Assembly (NCBI GenBank): GCA_009786775.1
Contig: WQRL01000051.1
Span: 1 to 9,044 of the forward strand
Length of the DNA: 9,044 bases
Direction: 5' to 3'
Source: Oscillospiraceae bacterium
GTDB lineage: Bacteria; Bacillota; Clostridia; Oscillospirales; Oscillospiraceae
Shown here in pieces: positions 1 to 7,026 of this stretch. A model generated the notes under the pieces. That model was not told the DNA's origin and ran no database searches. It worked only from the letters and a program-made list of their open reading frames with translations. A program made the translations under genes and the position numbers. How positions within the stretch are numbered: the stretch's first letter is position 1; the number at the start of each line of letters is the position of its first letter.

Positions 1-151
1 CGACAAGGTTATAGGCACACTTGAATATACAGAGAAAATTGCTGGCGGGTTTGCTGGAAACATAGCGGACGATGGCAGCATCACTGTTGAAATTCAGGCC
101 ATAACAGGTGCCACAAATGAGCTTGGCTTTAACTTGCTCAGCGCACGATAG
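1..151 (+). CDS. grdE: Component B proprotein of glycine/sarcosine/betaine reductase, C-terminal end only
   Basis: This is the 3' end of an open frame whose first full codon begins at base 2 and which ends at TAG 149-151. The 49 visible residues (starting DKVIGTLEYTEKIAGGFAG, ending NELGFNLLSAR) fit my recollection of the C-terminus of the GrdE/GrdG/GrdH proproteins. The assignment also rests on position: the gene ends ten bases before grdB, the usual partner order in reductase operons. In the family the proprotein is cleaved at an internal cysteine to give two subunits, one carrying a pyruvoyl group that forms a Schiff base with the amine substrate. The cleavage site lies upstream of the window. 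Substrate class (glycine, sarcosine or betaine) cannot be decided from this fragment. Confidence 0.8.
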   Translation, partial: DKVIGTLEYTEKIAGGFAGNIADDGSITVEIQAITGATNELGFNLLSAR

Positions 152-161
152 GAGGGATATG

Positions 162-1478
162 ATGAGTAAATTCAAAGTTGTCCACTATATAAATCAGTTT
201 TATGCGGGCATTGGCGGCGAGGAGTTTGCAGACCACAAGCCTGAACTTCGCGACGGCCCAATAGGCCCCGGCACTGCCTTCGCAGGTGCCTTCGGCGACA
301 AAGCCGAGATTGTCAAAACCATAGTCTGCGGGGATTCCTACTTCAACGAAAATCTAGGTGAGGCTAAGGAAACCCTCCTCGGCATGATCCGCGAAATAGA
401 CGCAGACCTGTTTATAGCAGGGCCTGCCTTCAACGCAGGACGTTACGGCGTGGCTTGCGGCACTATCTGCGATGCGGTTTCAGCGGAGCTCGGCATCCCT
501 GTGCTCACAGGAATGTTTGAAGAAAACCCAGGTGCCGAGATGTTCAAGGAGAAAATGCTTATCGTTGCCACTGGAAGCAGTGCGGCAGGGATGAGAAAGG
601 CTGTGCCCACAATGGCCGCCCTGGCCTTAAAGCTGGCAGGGGGCGAGCCAATCGGTGCCTCAATTGAAGAGGGGTACCTCCCCGGCGGCGCCCGCGTCAA
701 CTTTTTTGAAAAAGAGCGCGGTTCAAAGCGGGCGGTGGACATGCTTCTAAAGAAGCTCAAAGGCGAACCCTTTGTAACCGAATACCCCATGCCCGATTTC
801 GACCGGGTACCGCCCAACCCAGCGGTAAAAGACATGTCCAAGGCTGTTGTGGCACTCGTGACATCGGGTGGAATAGTGCCGAAAAATAATCCCGACCGTA
901 TTGAGTCGTCCAGTGCCTCCAAATATGGCGAGTATGACATCACAGGGGTAGATGACCTCACCGAGGCCACATACGAAACAGCCCACGGTGGCTATGACCC
1001 CTCATATGCAAACCAGGATGCCGACCGCGTATTGCCTGTCGATGTGCTCAGAGATCTCGAAAAAGAAGGGCGGATTGGCAAGCTCTATAACAAATTTTTC
1101 ACCACCACAGGCAATGGCACTTCGACAAAGAGTTCCAAACTCTTTGCCCAGGAATTTGCCAAGAAACTCAAGGATGACAATGTTTCTGTTGTAATCCTTA
1201 CATCCACATGAGGAACCTGTACACGTTGCGGAGCAACGATGGTTAAAGAAATTGAACGCGCAGGTATCCCAGTTGTACACATTTGCACTGTCACCCCCAT
1301 CTCCCTCACAGTAGGCGCAAACAGAATCGTTCCCGCAGTCGCCATCCCTCATCCGCTGGGCAATCCCGCCCTCACCGCAGGTGAAGAAAAGCAGCTTCGG
1401 CGCAAGATTGTCGAAACGGCTCTGGACGCTGCGTGCACGGAAGTGGACGGACAGACTGTATTTGAGGTAAACGTTTAA
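162..1478 (+). CDS. grdB: Glycine/sarcosine/betaine reductase component B, gamma subunit (selenoprotein GrdB)
   Basis: This is the substrate-specific selenoprotein subunit of component B. It acts in the cytoplasm on the substrate bound to the pyruvoyl group of the GrdE product and hands a carboxymethyl group to GrdA. The reading frame is interrupted only by TGA at 1209-1211. Reading it as selenocysteine gives 438 residues, close to the usual length of about 435-440. The Sec is residue 350 in a UxxCxxC motif (U350, C353, C356) flanked by ILTST and RCGATMVKEIERAGIP, the family's hallmark. The N-terminus MSKFKVVHYINQFYAGIGGEE is typical. ATG 162 is chosen over ATG 159 because GGAGGG at 151-156 sits five bases before it; ATG 159 would be only two away. 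A perfect hairpin lies just after the TGA (separate entry). Glycine, sarcosine and betaine versions (GrdB, GrdF, GrdI) are similar, so the exact substrate is inferred from the adjacent grdA and trx genes, not proven. Confidence 0.96.
1209..1238 (+). promoter_or_regulatory. Selenocysteine codon and candidate SECIS hairpin in grdB
   Basis: TGA at 1209-1211 is the Sec codon. Twelve bases further on, CGTTGC (1224-1229) and GCAACG (1233-1238) form a perfect 6-bp stem around a GGA loop (1230-1232). Bacterial SECIS elements lie within the coding sequence directly after the UGA and present G-rich apical loops to the elongation factor SelB. Position and loop fit that role. The stem is also constrained by the protein it encodes, so function is an inference. 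Confidence 0.7.
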
Positions 1479-1515
1479 GTAACTTCAAACTTCTTTGAAA
1501 GGAATGGTCACACTA

Positions 1516-2457
1516 ATGTCAAACATATACGATGTTGCAATAATAGGCGCAGGCCCTGCGGGGCTTTCTGCCGCACTCTATGCAGGCCGCTCAAGGCTGA
1601 GCACTTTGCTTATAGAAAAAGAAATGGATGGCGGGCAGATTGTCGTAACACATGAGATTGAAAACTATCCCGGCAGCCTTGAGAAAGAAACAGGCCCAAG
1701 CCTTATTGAGCGCATGGTCAAGCAGGCCGAGCGCTTCGGAGCGCAGAGGGCTTACGACATAATCACCGATGTAAATCTTGAAGGCGGAGTGAAGGTGCTA
1801 ACCGGACTAAAGGCCGAGTATCAAGCCCGGTGCGTTATTGTAGCCACAGGAGCCCAGCCCCGCCCCATGGGCTGCCCCGGCGAGAAAGAATTTATAGGCA
1901 AAGGCGTTTCATACTGCGCCACATGCGATGCTAATTTCTTTGAAGATTTTGAGGTTTTCGTTGTAGGCGGCGGCGATGCCGCAGTCGAGGAAGCCCTATA
2001 TTTGACAGGCTTCGCCCGCAAGGTTACAATAATACACAGGCGTGACGAACTTAGGGCTGCAAAGTCAATTCAGGAAAAGGCCTTCGCCAACCCCAAAATT
2101 GAGTTCATGTGGAACTCCGTGGTAACTGAGCTTCGCGGGGACGGCATTTTGTCCTCCATGGTTGTCGAGGACACTAAGACAGGTGAGCTGCGGGTTATTG
2201 AGGCTGATGATGAGGACGGAATGTTCGGCCTGTTTGTCTTTATCGGCTTCGACCCACATTCGGAACTCTTCATAGACAAACTTGACATGGACGGCCCCTA
2301 TCTTGTTACAGACGAGAACATGCACACCAACGTCCCGGGAGTGTTCGCTGCAGGGGATGTCAGGGCCAAGGCTCTGCGCCAAGTGGTAACCGCCGCCGCA
2401 GACGGTGCCATTGCAGCCACCCAGGCGGAACACTATCTATCAAGAACTGCACATTAA
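1516..2457 (+). CDS. trxB: Thioredoxin reductase of the glycine reductase cluster
   Basis: This FAD-dependent NADPH:thioredoxin reductase would supply electrons through TrxA to regenerate the reductase selenoproteins. Its 313 residues match the low-molecular-weight family. Visible motifs are the FAD-binding GAGPAG (11-16), the redox CATC (C134, C137), the NADPH-binding GGGDAAVEE (151-159), the HRRDELRA stretch (174-181) whose arginines suit NADPH over NADH, and the second FAD motif GDVRAKALRQV (280-290). ATG 1516 gives the expected start MSNIYDVAIIGAGPAG. AAAGGA at 1498-1503 lies 12 bases upstream, rather far; ATG 1504 would touch it and TTG 1495 would precede it. The gene follows grdB by 37 bases and precedes trxA by 26, consistent with one transcript. 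Confidence 0.95.
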   Translation: MSNIYDVAIIGAGPAGLSAALYAGRSRLSTLLIEKEMDGGQIVVTHEIENYPGSLEKETGPSLIERMVKQAERFGAQRAYDIITDVNLEGGVKVLTGLKAEYQARCVIVATGAQPRPMGCPGEKEFIGKGVSYCATCDANFFEDFEVFVVGGGDAAVEEALYLTGFARKVTIIHRRDELRAAKSIQEKAFANPKIEFMWNSVVTELRGDGILSSMVVEDTKTGELRVIEADDEDGMFGLFVFIGFDPHSELFIDKLDMDGPYLVTDENMHTNVPGVFAAGDVRAKALRQVVTAAADGAIAATQAEHYLSRTAH

Positions 2458-2483
2458 CTGATTGACAGTAAGGAGATAAAACA

Positions 2484-2801
2484 ATGCTAGAGCTAAACAA
2501 AGAAACATTTGAACAAGAGGTTCTCAAGTCCGAGGGCAAAATATTCGTCGATTTCTACGGCGATGGCTGCGTGCCCTGTCAGGCTCTCATGCCTTTTGTA
2601 CATGGATGTGCAGAAAAATACGGCGATAAGATTAAATTCACCGCCCTCAACACATCCAAGGCCCGCCGCGTGGCAATCGGCCAGCAAGTCCTCGGCCTGC
2701 CCGTAATGGCAATTTACGAAAACGGCACCAAACTTGAAGAACTTGTCAAGGATGATTGCACCGAACAAAATATTGACGCAATGATAAACAGGCATATCTA
2801 A
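2484..2801 (+). CDS. trxA: Thioredoxin with GCVPC active site, glycine reductase type
   Basis: This small cytoplasmic dithiol carrier of 105 residues has a thioredoxin fold. The active site is GCVPC (C29, C32) rather than the common WCGPC. Val-Pro between the cysteines is known from thioredoxins encoded with glycine reductase in Eubacterium acidaminophilum and relatives, so the variant itself supports a dedicated role as electron donor to the reductase. The cis-proline region reads GLPVMAIYENG. TAAGGAG at 2469-2475, eight bases before ATG 2484, fixes the start. It lies directly between trxB, its reductase, and grdA, its likely target. Confidence 0.95.
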   Translation: MLELNKETFEQEVLKSEGKIFVDFYGDGCVPCQALMPFVHGCAEKYGDKIKFTALNTSKARRVAIGQQVLGLPVMAIYENGTKLEELVKDDCTEQNIDAMINRHI

Positions 2802-2814
2802 CCAAGCGCGACAG

Positions 2815-2836
2815 ATGGAAAATTTTTCCATTTTTT
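2815..2836 (+). terminator. AT-rich hairpin with T-run between trxA and grdA
   Basis: ATGGAAAA (2815-2822) and TTTTCCAT (2824-2831) are perfect reverse complements separated by a single base, followed by six T (2831-2836) and more T-rich sequence to about 2855. The shape is that of a weak intrinsic terminator. In practice the innermost A-T pairs must open to make a loop, leaving about six pairs. It could cause partial termination, giving different levels of grdA and the upstream genes, or mark an RNA processing point. Confidence 0.4.
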
Positions 2837-2871
2837 AATTTACTTTTTTACTTTTGAAAGGAGGAATCGCT

Positions 2872-3342
2872 ATGGGAAAACTTGACGGCAAGAAAATCGT
2901 CATAATCGGTGACCGCGATGGAATACCGGGCCCGGCGATTGAGGAGTGCATCAAAACCACAGGTGCTGATGTTGTATTCTCCTCGACAGAATGCTTCGTC
3001 TGAACAGCAGCAGGTGCAATGGATCTGGAGAACCAAAAGAGGGTTAAGGATTTTTCGGAGCAATTTGGCCCCGAAAACGTAATTGTCATCATCGGCGCAG
3101 CCGAAGGTGAAGCCGCAGGGCTCGCCGCAGAAACAGTTACAGCCGGAGACCCCACATTTGCCGGACCATTGACGGGAGTCTCGTTGGGACTCGCTTGTTA
3201 CCACATATGCGAAGACGCAGTAAAAGATGAAGTAGACCCTGCCGTTTATGACGAACAGGTCAGCATGATGGAAATGGTGCTAGACCTCGACGACATAGTA
3301 AATGAAATGGATGCCATCCGCAGCCAATTCGCAAAGTATTAG
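2872..3342 (+). CDS. grdA: Glycine/sarcosine/betaine reductase complex selenoprotein A
   Basis: This is the shared small selenoprotein of all three amine reductases. It receives the carboxymethyl group on its selenocysteine as a selenoether and passes it to component C as a thioester precursor of acetyl phosphate. The frame runs from ATG 2872 to TAG 3340-3342 with one internal TGA at 3001-3003. Read through, it gives 156 residues, the family's usual size. The redox motif is CFVU (C41, U44), followed by [11 protein letters not shown], and the N-terminus is [21 protein letters not shown]; both are diagnostic. The ribosome site AAAGGAGG (2857-2864), seven bases upstream, is the strongest in the cluster, fitting an abundant protein. 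I see no hairpin after this TGA as convincing as the one in grdB; the best is a 3-bp GCA/TGC stem at 3007-3017. Confidence 0.97.
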
Positions 3343-3406
3343 TAAGAGAAGGTGCTGCTACAGGACTAATCATCGGTGATAGCCCTTGCTTTGTCTGTGA
3401 TTTAAG

Positions 3407-3430
3407 CCCCCGGGAACGAGTTCCCGGGGG
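3407..3430 (+). terminator. Strong GC-rich terminator hairpin after grdA
   Basis: CCCCCGGGAA (3407-3416) and TTCCCGGGGG (3421-3430) make a perfect 10-bp stem with a CGAG loop. The following sequence is only loosely T-rich (TTAGCATATTTG), so release may be less than complete. It separates the reductase cluster from the importer operon, and the next promoter begins ten bases later. Confidence 0.8.
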
Positions 3431-3439
3431 TTAGCATAT

Positions 3440-3469
3440 TTGACAATACCCCACCCATTAATATATAAT
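3440..3469 (+). promoter_or_regulatory. Near-consensus housekeeping promoter for the importer/radical SAM operon
   Basis: TTGACA at 3440-3445 and TATAAT at 3464-3469 both match the sigma-70/SigA consensus exactly, with an 18-base spacer, one more than optimal. Initiation would fall near 3475-3478, leaving a leader of about 50 bases before ATG 3526. That is too short for most known riboswitches. Confidence 0.8.
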
Positions 3470-3476
3470 TTTTCGG

Positions 3477-3491
3477 AGCTGAATATCAGCT
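3477..3491. promoter_or_regulatory. 15-base palindrome at the predicted transcription start
   Basis: AGCTGA (3477-3482) and TCAGCT (3486-3491) are perfect reverse complements around ATA. The palindrome lies eight bases after the -10 box, at or just after the expected start of transcription. It could be an operator bound by a dimeric repressor or a 5' stabilising hairpin in the mRNA. Confidence 0.4.
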
Positions 3492-3525
3492 AAATTCGTT
3501 AAATACAAAGTTAAGAAAGGTAAGC

Positions 3526-4614
3526 ATGATTTTTATGAAGAAATCAAAATTTATTCTAGTATTGGTAATCGCAGCCGTGCTCACGACAACCTTGCTCACT
3601 GCTTGCGCGCAACAGCCCGCAACACCACCTGCCGCCCCACATGCAGAAACACCCCAACCTGCGGAAACTCCCGGCACACCCGGTTCCGCACCGCAAGAGC
3701 CGGCTGAAACTGAACCCGAACCCGCTCACATCCGGCTGGGCGCACTTAGAGGCCCAGGCGGCATGGGCATGGTGAAACTTTTGGATGATGCCCAAAACGG
3801 ACTTACCCGCAACACCTATGAGTATCTACTCGGTGGCAGCCCCGACGAGCTGACCCCCCAGTTTCTACAGGGCAATCTTGATATAATAGCAGTACCCTCA
3901 AACCTCGCTTCCATTATATACAACAATACAAACGGCGCAGCGAGGATTATCTCAGTCGTGTCGGGCGGTATATTCTATATCGTGGAGTTCGGCGGCGAAG
4001 AGGTTCATAGCATAGCAGACCTAAAGGACAGAGAAATGTTCTCTGCCGGAAGAGGTGCTGCTCCAGATTTTGCCATGCGCTTTATATTTGAAGAAAACGG
4101 AATGTCTTTCGATAATGATATATATGTTGACTGGCGTGTAGAGCCAACTGAAATTCTCGCGCTGATGTCCACCATGGAACACGCTCTGGCGTTGCTCCCC
4201 CAACCATTTGTTACTGTCGCACAAACACAGCTCCCGGGATTGCGCATAGCCATAGACTTAAATGAAGAATGGAATGCGCTTGACACAGACAGCCAGTTTG
4301 TTACCACAGTTTTGATTGCCCGCACTGAATTTTTGGAACAAAATCTCGGCGCAGTTGAGATTTTCTTGGAAGAGTTTGCAGCTTCCACCGACTTTGTCAA
4401 TAATAACTTAGAAGAAGGTGCCGCGCTTATTGAGCAATTCGGCATCATTGCCGCACCTATCGCACAAAGGGCAATCCCTTACTGCAACCTCGTTTCAATT
4501 ACCGGCCCTGAGATGATGCGTATTATGCGCGGTTATTTGGAAGTGCTTTACGGCATAGCTCCCCAGTCTATAGGCGGAGCTTTACCTTCGGACGACTTCT
4601 ATCATGGAGTCTAA
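3526..4614 (+). CDS. ABC importer substrate-binding lipoprotein, NitT/TauT (NMT1/THI5-like) type
   Basis: This 362-residue extracytoplasmic protein would capture the substrate and deliver it to the permease encoded next. A lipoprotein signal is clear: MKK positive start, hydrophobic core about residues 9-24, and lipobox LTAC with the lipidated cysteine C27. A Pro/Glu/Thr-rich tether follows (28-66). The binding domain starts near residue 68 (AHIRLGALRGPGGMGMVKLL) and resembles SsuA/TauA/ThiY-like proteins: an early strand with a GP-rich loop, a segment reading LDIIAVPSNLASIIYN, and IADLKDREMFSAGRGAAPDF as the start of the second lobe. ATG 3526 lies five bases after AGAAAGG (3514-3520); the internal ATG 3535 would be 14 away. 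The stop overlaps the permease start by 11 bases. The substrate cannot be named from sequence; sulfonates, nitrate and pyrimidines are ligands of relatives. Confidence 0.9.
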   Translation: MIFMKKSKFILVLVIAAVLTTTLLTACAQQPATPPAAPHAETPQPAETPGTPGSAPQEPAETEPEPAHIRLGALRGPGGMGMVKLLDDAQNGLTRNTYEYLLGGSPDELTPQFLQGNLDIIAVPSNLASIIYNNTNGAARIISVVSGGIFYIVEFGGEEVHSIADLKDREMFSAGRGAAPDFAMRFIFEENGMSFDNDIYVDWRVEPTEILALMSTMEHALALLPQPFVTVAQTQLPGLRIAIDLNEEWNALDTDSQFVTTVLIARTEFLEQNLGAVEIFLEEFAASTDFVNNNLEEGAALIEQFGIIAAPIAQRAIPYCNLVSITGPEMMRIMRGYLEVLYGIAPQSIGGALPSDDFYHGV

Positions 4615-5371
4615 GAATAGATATAAAAAAATATTTTGGATAACCCTGTCCGTCCTGCTTCCGCTGACGCTGTGGCATCTTCTGTCTGTTTCAGTTAATC
4701 AGAGGTTGCTTTTGGTATCCCCAATCGCTGTTGTGGAAAGGCTTCTTACAATTTGGACGGACGATGGGTTTTTCAGCGCCGTTTGGTTTAGCTTCGGAAG
4801 AATCGTCTGGGGATTTTTCTTGGCTATGTTCCTGGGCGTCCTTTTTGCCGTTCCGGCCGGGAAGTTCGCGGTTGTTGAACGGCTTCTTGGCCCATATGTG
4901 TTTGCCATGAAATCCGTGCCTGTAGTGTCGTTTATCATCATCTGCCTGCTATGGCTCAGTTCTTCTCAGCTCTCCATATTCATCGCATTTTTGATGGTTT
5001 TTCCACTTGTGTATACCAACATTCTTCAGGGGATGAAAAGCCTGGACAAGGGAATGCTTCAAATGGCCACAGTTTTCGAAATAGGATGGGCAAGACGTAT
5101 TTACTACATATATTTGCCGCATCTCAAGCCCTATTTGCTGTCGGCATGTAATGTTTCTCTGGGCATGGCATGGAAAGCCGGCATCGCTGCGGAGGTTATC
5201 GGCATCCCCCGAGGTTCAATTGGCGAGAGGCTGCACATTGCAAGAATACATCTAAACACCGCAGATTTGTTTGCCTGGACAGTGATTATTGTAGTTATCA
5301 GCCTTTTGTTTGAAAAGCTATTTCTTTTTTTACTCAAGCGCATGTTTTCTAAAATGGAGGGGTGCGAGTGA
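4604..5371 (+). CDS. ABC importer permease, SsuC/TauC-like
   Basis: This 255-residue integral membrane protein, typical in length for the BPD-type inner-membrane component, forms the translocation channel, probably as a homodimer. Hydrophobic segments lie roughly at residues 10-30, 58-85, 97-118, 122-141, 176-200 and 222-246. The cytoplasmic coupling loop (EAA motif) is around 157-176, reading FEIGWARRIYYIYLPHLKP, which docks the ATPase. ATG 4604 lies within the end of the binding-protein gene, so translation is coupled. Its own stop overlaps the ATPase GTG by four bases (GTGA). Confidence 0.92.
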   Translation: MESKNRYKKIFWITLSVLLPLTLWHLLSVSVNQRLLLVSPIAVVERLLTIWTDDGFFSAVWFSFGRIVWGFFLAMFLGVLFAVPAGKFAVVERLLGPYVFAMKSVPVVSFIIICLLWLSSSQLSIFIAFLMVFPLVYTNILQGMKSLDKGMLQMATVFEIGWARRIYYIYLPHLKPYLLSACNVSLGMAWKAGIAAEVIGIPRGSIGERLHIARIHLNTADLFAWTVIIVVISLLFEKLFLFLLKRMFSKMEGCE

Positions 5372-5964
5372 ACATTGAGCTAAGTAATGTTTCTAAATCT
5401 TTTGGAGAAAAGATTGTCTTAAAGGATTTATCCATTTCGTTTCCTTTCGGCAAGACAACATGCATGATGGGCAAGTCCGGATGCGGAAAGACTACAGTCC
5501 TGTCAATTTTGATGGGTTTTGTAAGCCCTGATGCAGGCGAGGTTCTCGGCGTTCCTGCTCATATCAGAACAGTGTTTCAGGAAGACCGCCTCTGCGAGTC
5601 TTTCAGTGCCGGGGCAAACATCCGTATGGCAACAGGAAAGCCCAAAGAGGAAATAGAGCAGCACCTGCAAGAATTAGGCTTAGGCGACTGTGTGAATAAA
5701 CGTGTTTCCACAATGAGCGGGGGCATGAAGCGCCGCGTAGCAATCGCACGCGCGGTTGCAGCGGATGGTGAGCTTTTGTTGCTTGACGAACCTCTTAAAG
5801 GCCTTGATATTCAAACAAAATCCACCGTAATGGAATATCTAAAAAAGCGCACGGCGGGAAAAACAGTTATCATGGTTACGCATGACAGGGCTGAGGTTGA
5901 TTTTCTCAGCCACAATACAATACATATGGTGGAATATAGAGGTGGCACAATTGAATCGGAATGA
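5368..5964 (+). CDS. ABC importer ATPase, short SsuB/TauB-like
   Basis: This cytoplasmic ATP-hydrolysing subunit powers the importer. All key motifs are present: Walker A GKSGCGKTT (35-43), Q-loop VFQED with Q71, signature MSGGMKRR (116-123), Walker B LLLLDE (136-141), D-loop and switch histidine H172 (VTHD). At 198 residues it is clearly shorter than the 240-260 usual for SsuB/TauB. The missing parts are the segment between Walker A and the Q-loop, which is compact, and the C-terminal tail after the H-loop. GTG 5368 is preferred to GTG 5362 because GGAGG (5356-5360) then lies seven bases upstream and the start overlaps the permease stop as GTGA. The motifs look functional, so this seems a compact variant and not a broken gene. 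Confidence 0.94.
   Translation: MNIELSNVSKSFGEKIVLKDLSISFPFGKTTCMMGKSGCGKTTVLSILMGFVSPDAGEVLGVPAHIRTVFQEDRLCESFSAGANIRMATGKPKEEIEQHLQELGLGDCVNKRVSTMSGGMKRRVAIARAVAADGELLLLDEPLKGLDIQTKSTVMEYLKKRTAGKTVIMVTHDRAEVDFLSHNTIHMVEYRGGTIESE
5938..5945 (+). promoter_or_regulatory. Ribosome binding site that fixes a TTG start
   Basis: AGAGGTGG lies five bases before TTG 5951, inside the end of the ATPase gene. No ATG or GTG occurs in the radical SAM frame near this site. The only in-frame ATG (5882) is within ATPase coding sequence and would add 23 unrelated residues. Confidence 0.65.
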
Positions 5965-6922
5965 AATCATTGAACTCCTAAAAATACCCTACAGCGAGTT
6001 TGAGCAAACTATTATCCCCCGCGCCAAGGATGCTTATCGTGCAGCCCGCGGCAATGGCCTTCTCGCAACCGCCATGCTGGGCTACAGCAATATTTGCAAA
6101 AACACCTGCATGTATTGCGGCATGAGCGCACAAAACAAAAATCTCCGCCGCTTCAGAATGCCTCCCTCTGAAATCATCGAAACAGCAAAAAACGCATGGG
6201 ACATGGGGTTTACGCGCATTTTTATGGTTTCCGGCGAGGATCCCGGCTTCGGGTTTGAAAATATACTCGACGCTGTACGCGGTGTAAAAGAGCAAGGTTT
6301 TTACATTTCCCTGGCTTGCGGCGAGTGGAATGAGGAAGAATATGCAAAGCTGCGCGATGCCGGAGTTGATGAATATGTCCTTAAATTTGAAATGTCTGAT
6401 GAAGATGTATTTAACCGACTTAACCCTTCAACAAATTTCGCCAAGCGCACTGAAAGCATACGCATGGTGCGCAAAAGCGGACTAAACCTAGCATCAGGCG
6501 CAATAGTGGATTACCCGGGTCAAACCCTGGAGCAGCTGGCCGATGACATATTGTTTGCAAAAGAACTCGGCATAACTTGGGCACCGAACATTCCCTATCT
6601 TCCGGCTCCAGGCACACCACTATCCGAAGAAGGCGGGCTTCCTGGAAGTTTGGAGAAAAATCTCCGCCATATAGCAATCCTTCGTATTCTTATGCCGGAT
6701 ATCAACATCACAGCTCAACAGCCGGGCCGAAACCCCAAAAACGGACTCGCCGACGAGCAAGGTAATTTAGATGCCCTGAATGCCGATGCGAACATTTTGT
6801 TCTATGACCTTTTGCCGAAACTGCTTGAGCGGGAATTTAAGGTGGTTGAAAACCGCAATGTCGCCCTGTTTGAACACCTACACCGAATGTCCGAGCTGAG
6901 CGGTATGCCCCTCGTGTTTTAA
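5951..6922 (+). CDS. Radical SAM enzyme of the HydE/BioB/PylB type, coupled to an importer
   Basis: This 323-residue enzyme should bind a [4Fe-4S] cluster and S-adenosylmethionine and generate a 5'-deoxyadenosyl radical. The cluster motif is CKNTCMYC (C49, C53, C56). The preceding GYSNIC and the following CGMS resemble HydE, PylB and BioB, as do MVSGEDPG (the SAM-binding GGE-like region), EMSDEDVFNRLNPS and the late PNIPYLPAPGTPL. These traits place it in the HydE/PylB/BioB group but do not identify the reaction. No C-terminal cysteine cluster like the accessory one of some HydE proteins is seen, and hydF or hydG are not nearby. It starts at TTG 5951, overlapping the ATPase by 14 bases, so it belongs to the importer operon. 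I infer that it modifies the imported compound or makes a cofactor from it. Automatic annotation as hydrogenase maturase HydE should be treated with caution. Confidence 0.88.
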   Translation: MNRNEIIELLKIPYSEFEQTIIPRAKDAYRAARGNGLLATAMLGYSNICKNTCMYCGMSAQNKNLRRFRMPPSEIIETAKNAWDMGFTRIFMVSGEDPGFGFENILDAVRGVKEQGFYISLACGEWNEEEYAKLRDAGVDEYVLKFEMSDEDVFNRLNPSTNFAKRTESIRMVRKSGLNLASGAIVDYPGQTLEQLADDILFAKELGITWAPNIPYLPAPGTPLSEEGGLPGSLEKNLRHIAILRILMPDINITAQQPGRNPKNGLADEQGNLDALNADANILFYDLLPKLLEREFKVVENRNVALFEHLHRMSELSGMPLVF

Positions 6923-7026
6923 TGTGCAATATAAATGCGAGGTAATCTACAAGTCTTGCAAATTTAGGTGGAACTGAAATGAGTCCGTGCGCAAAAGGCT
7001 TACGATTTATTTGTAAACGAGAATTA

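Noticed and set aside
443..970. 175-codon minus-strand open frame inside grdB
   Set aside because: It lies wholly opposite the recognised grdB coding sequence, has no family resemblance, and is explained by codon composition of the real gene.
5882..5950. Upstream ATG extension of the radical SAM frame
   Set aside because: It would add 23 residues encoded within the ATPase gene in another frame, with no family match; TTG 5951 has a ribosome site at the right distance.
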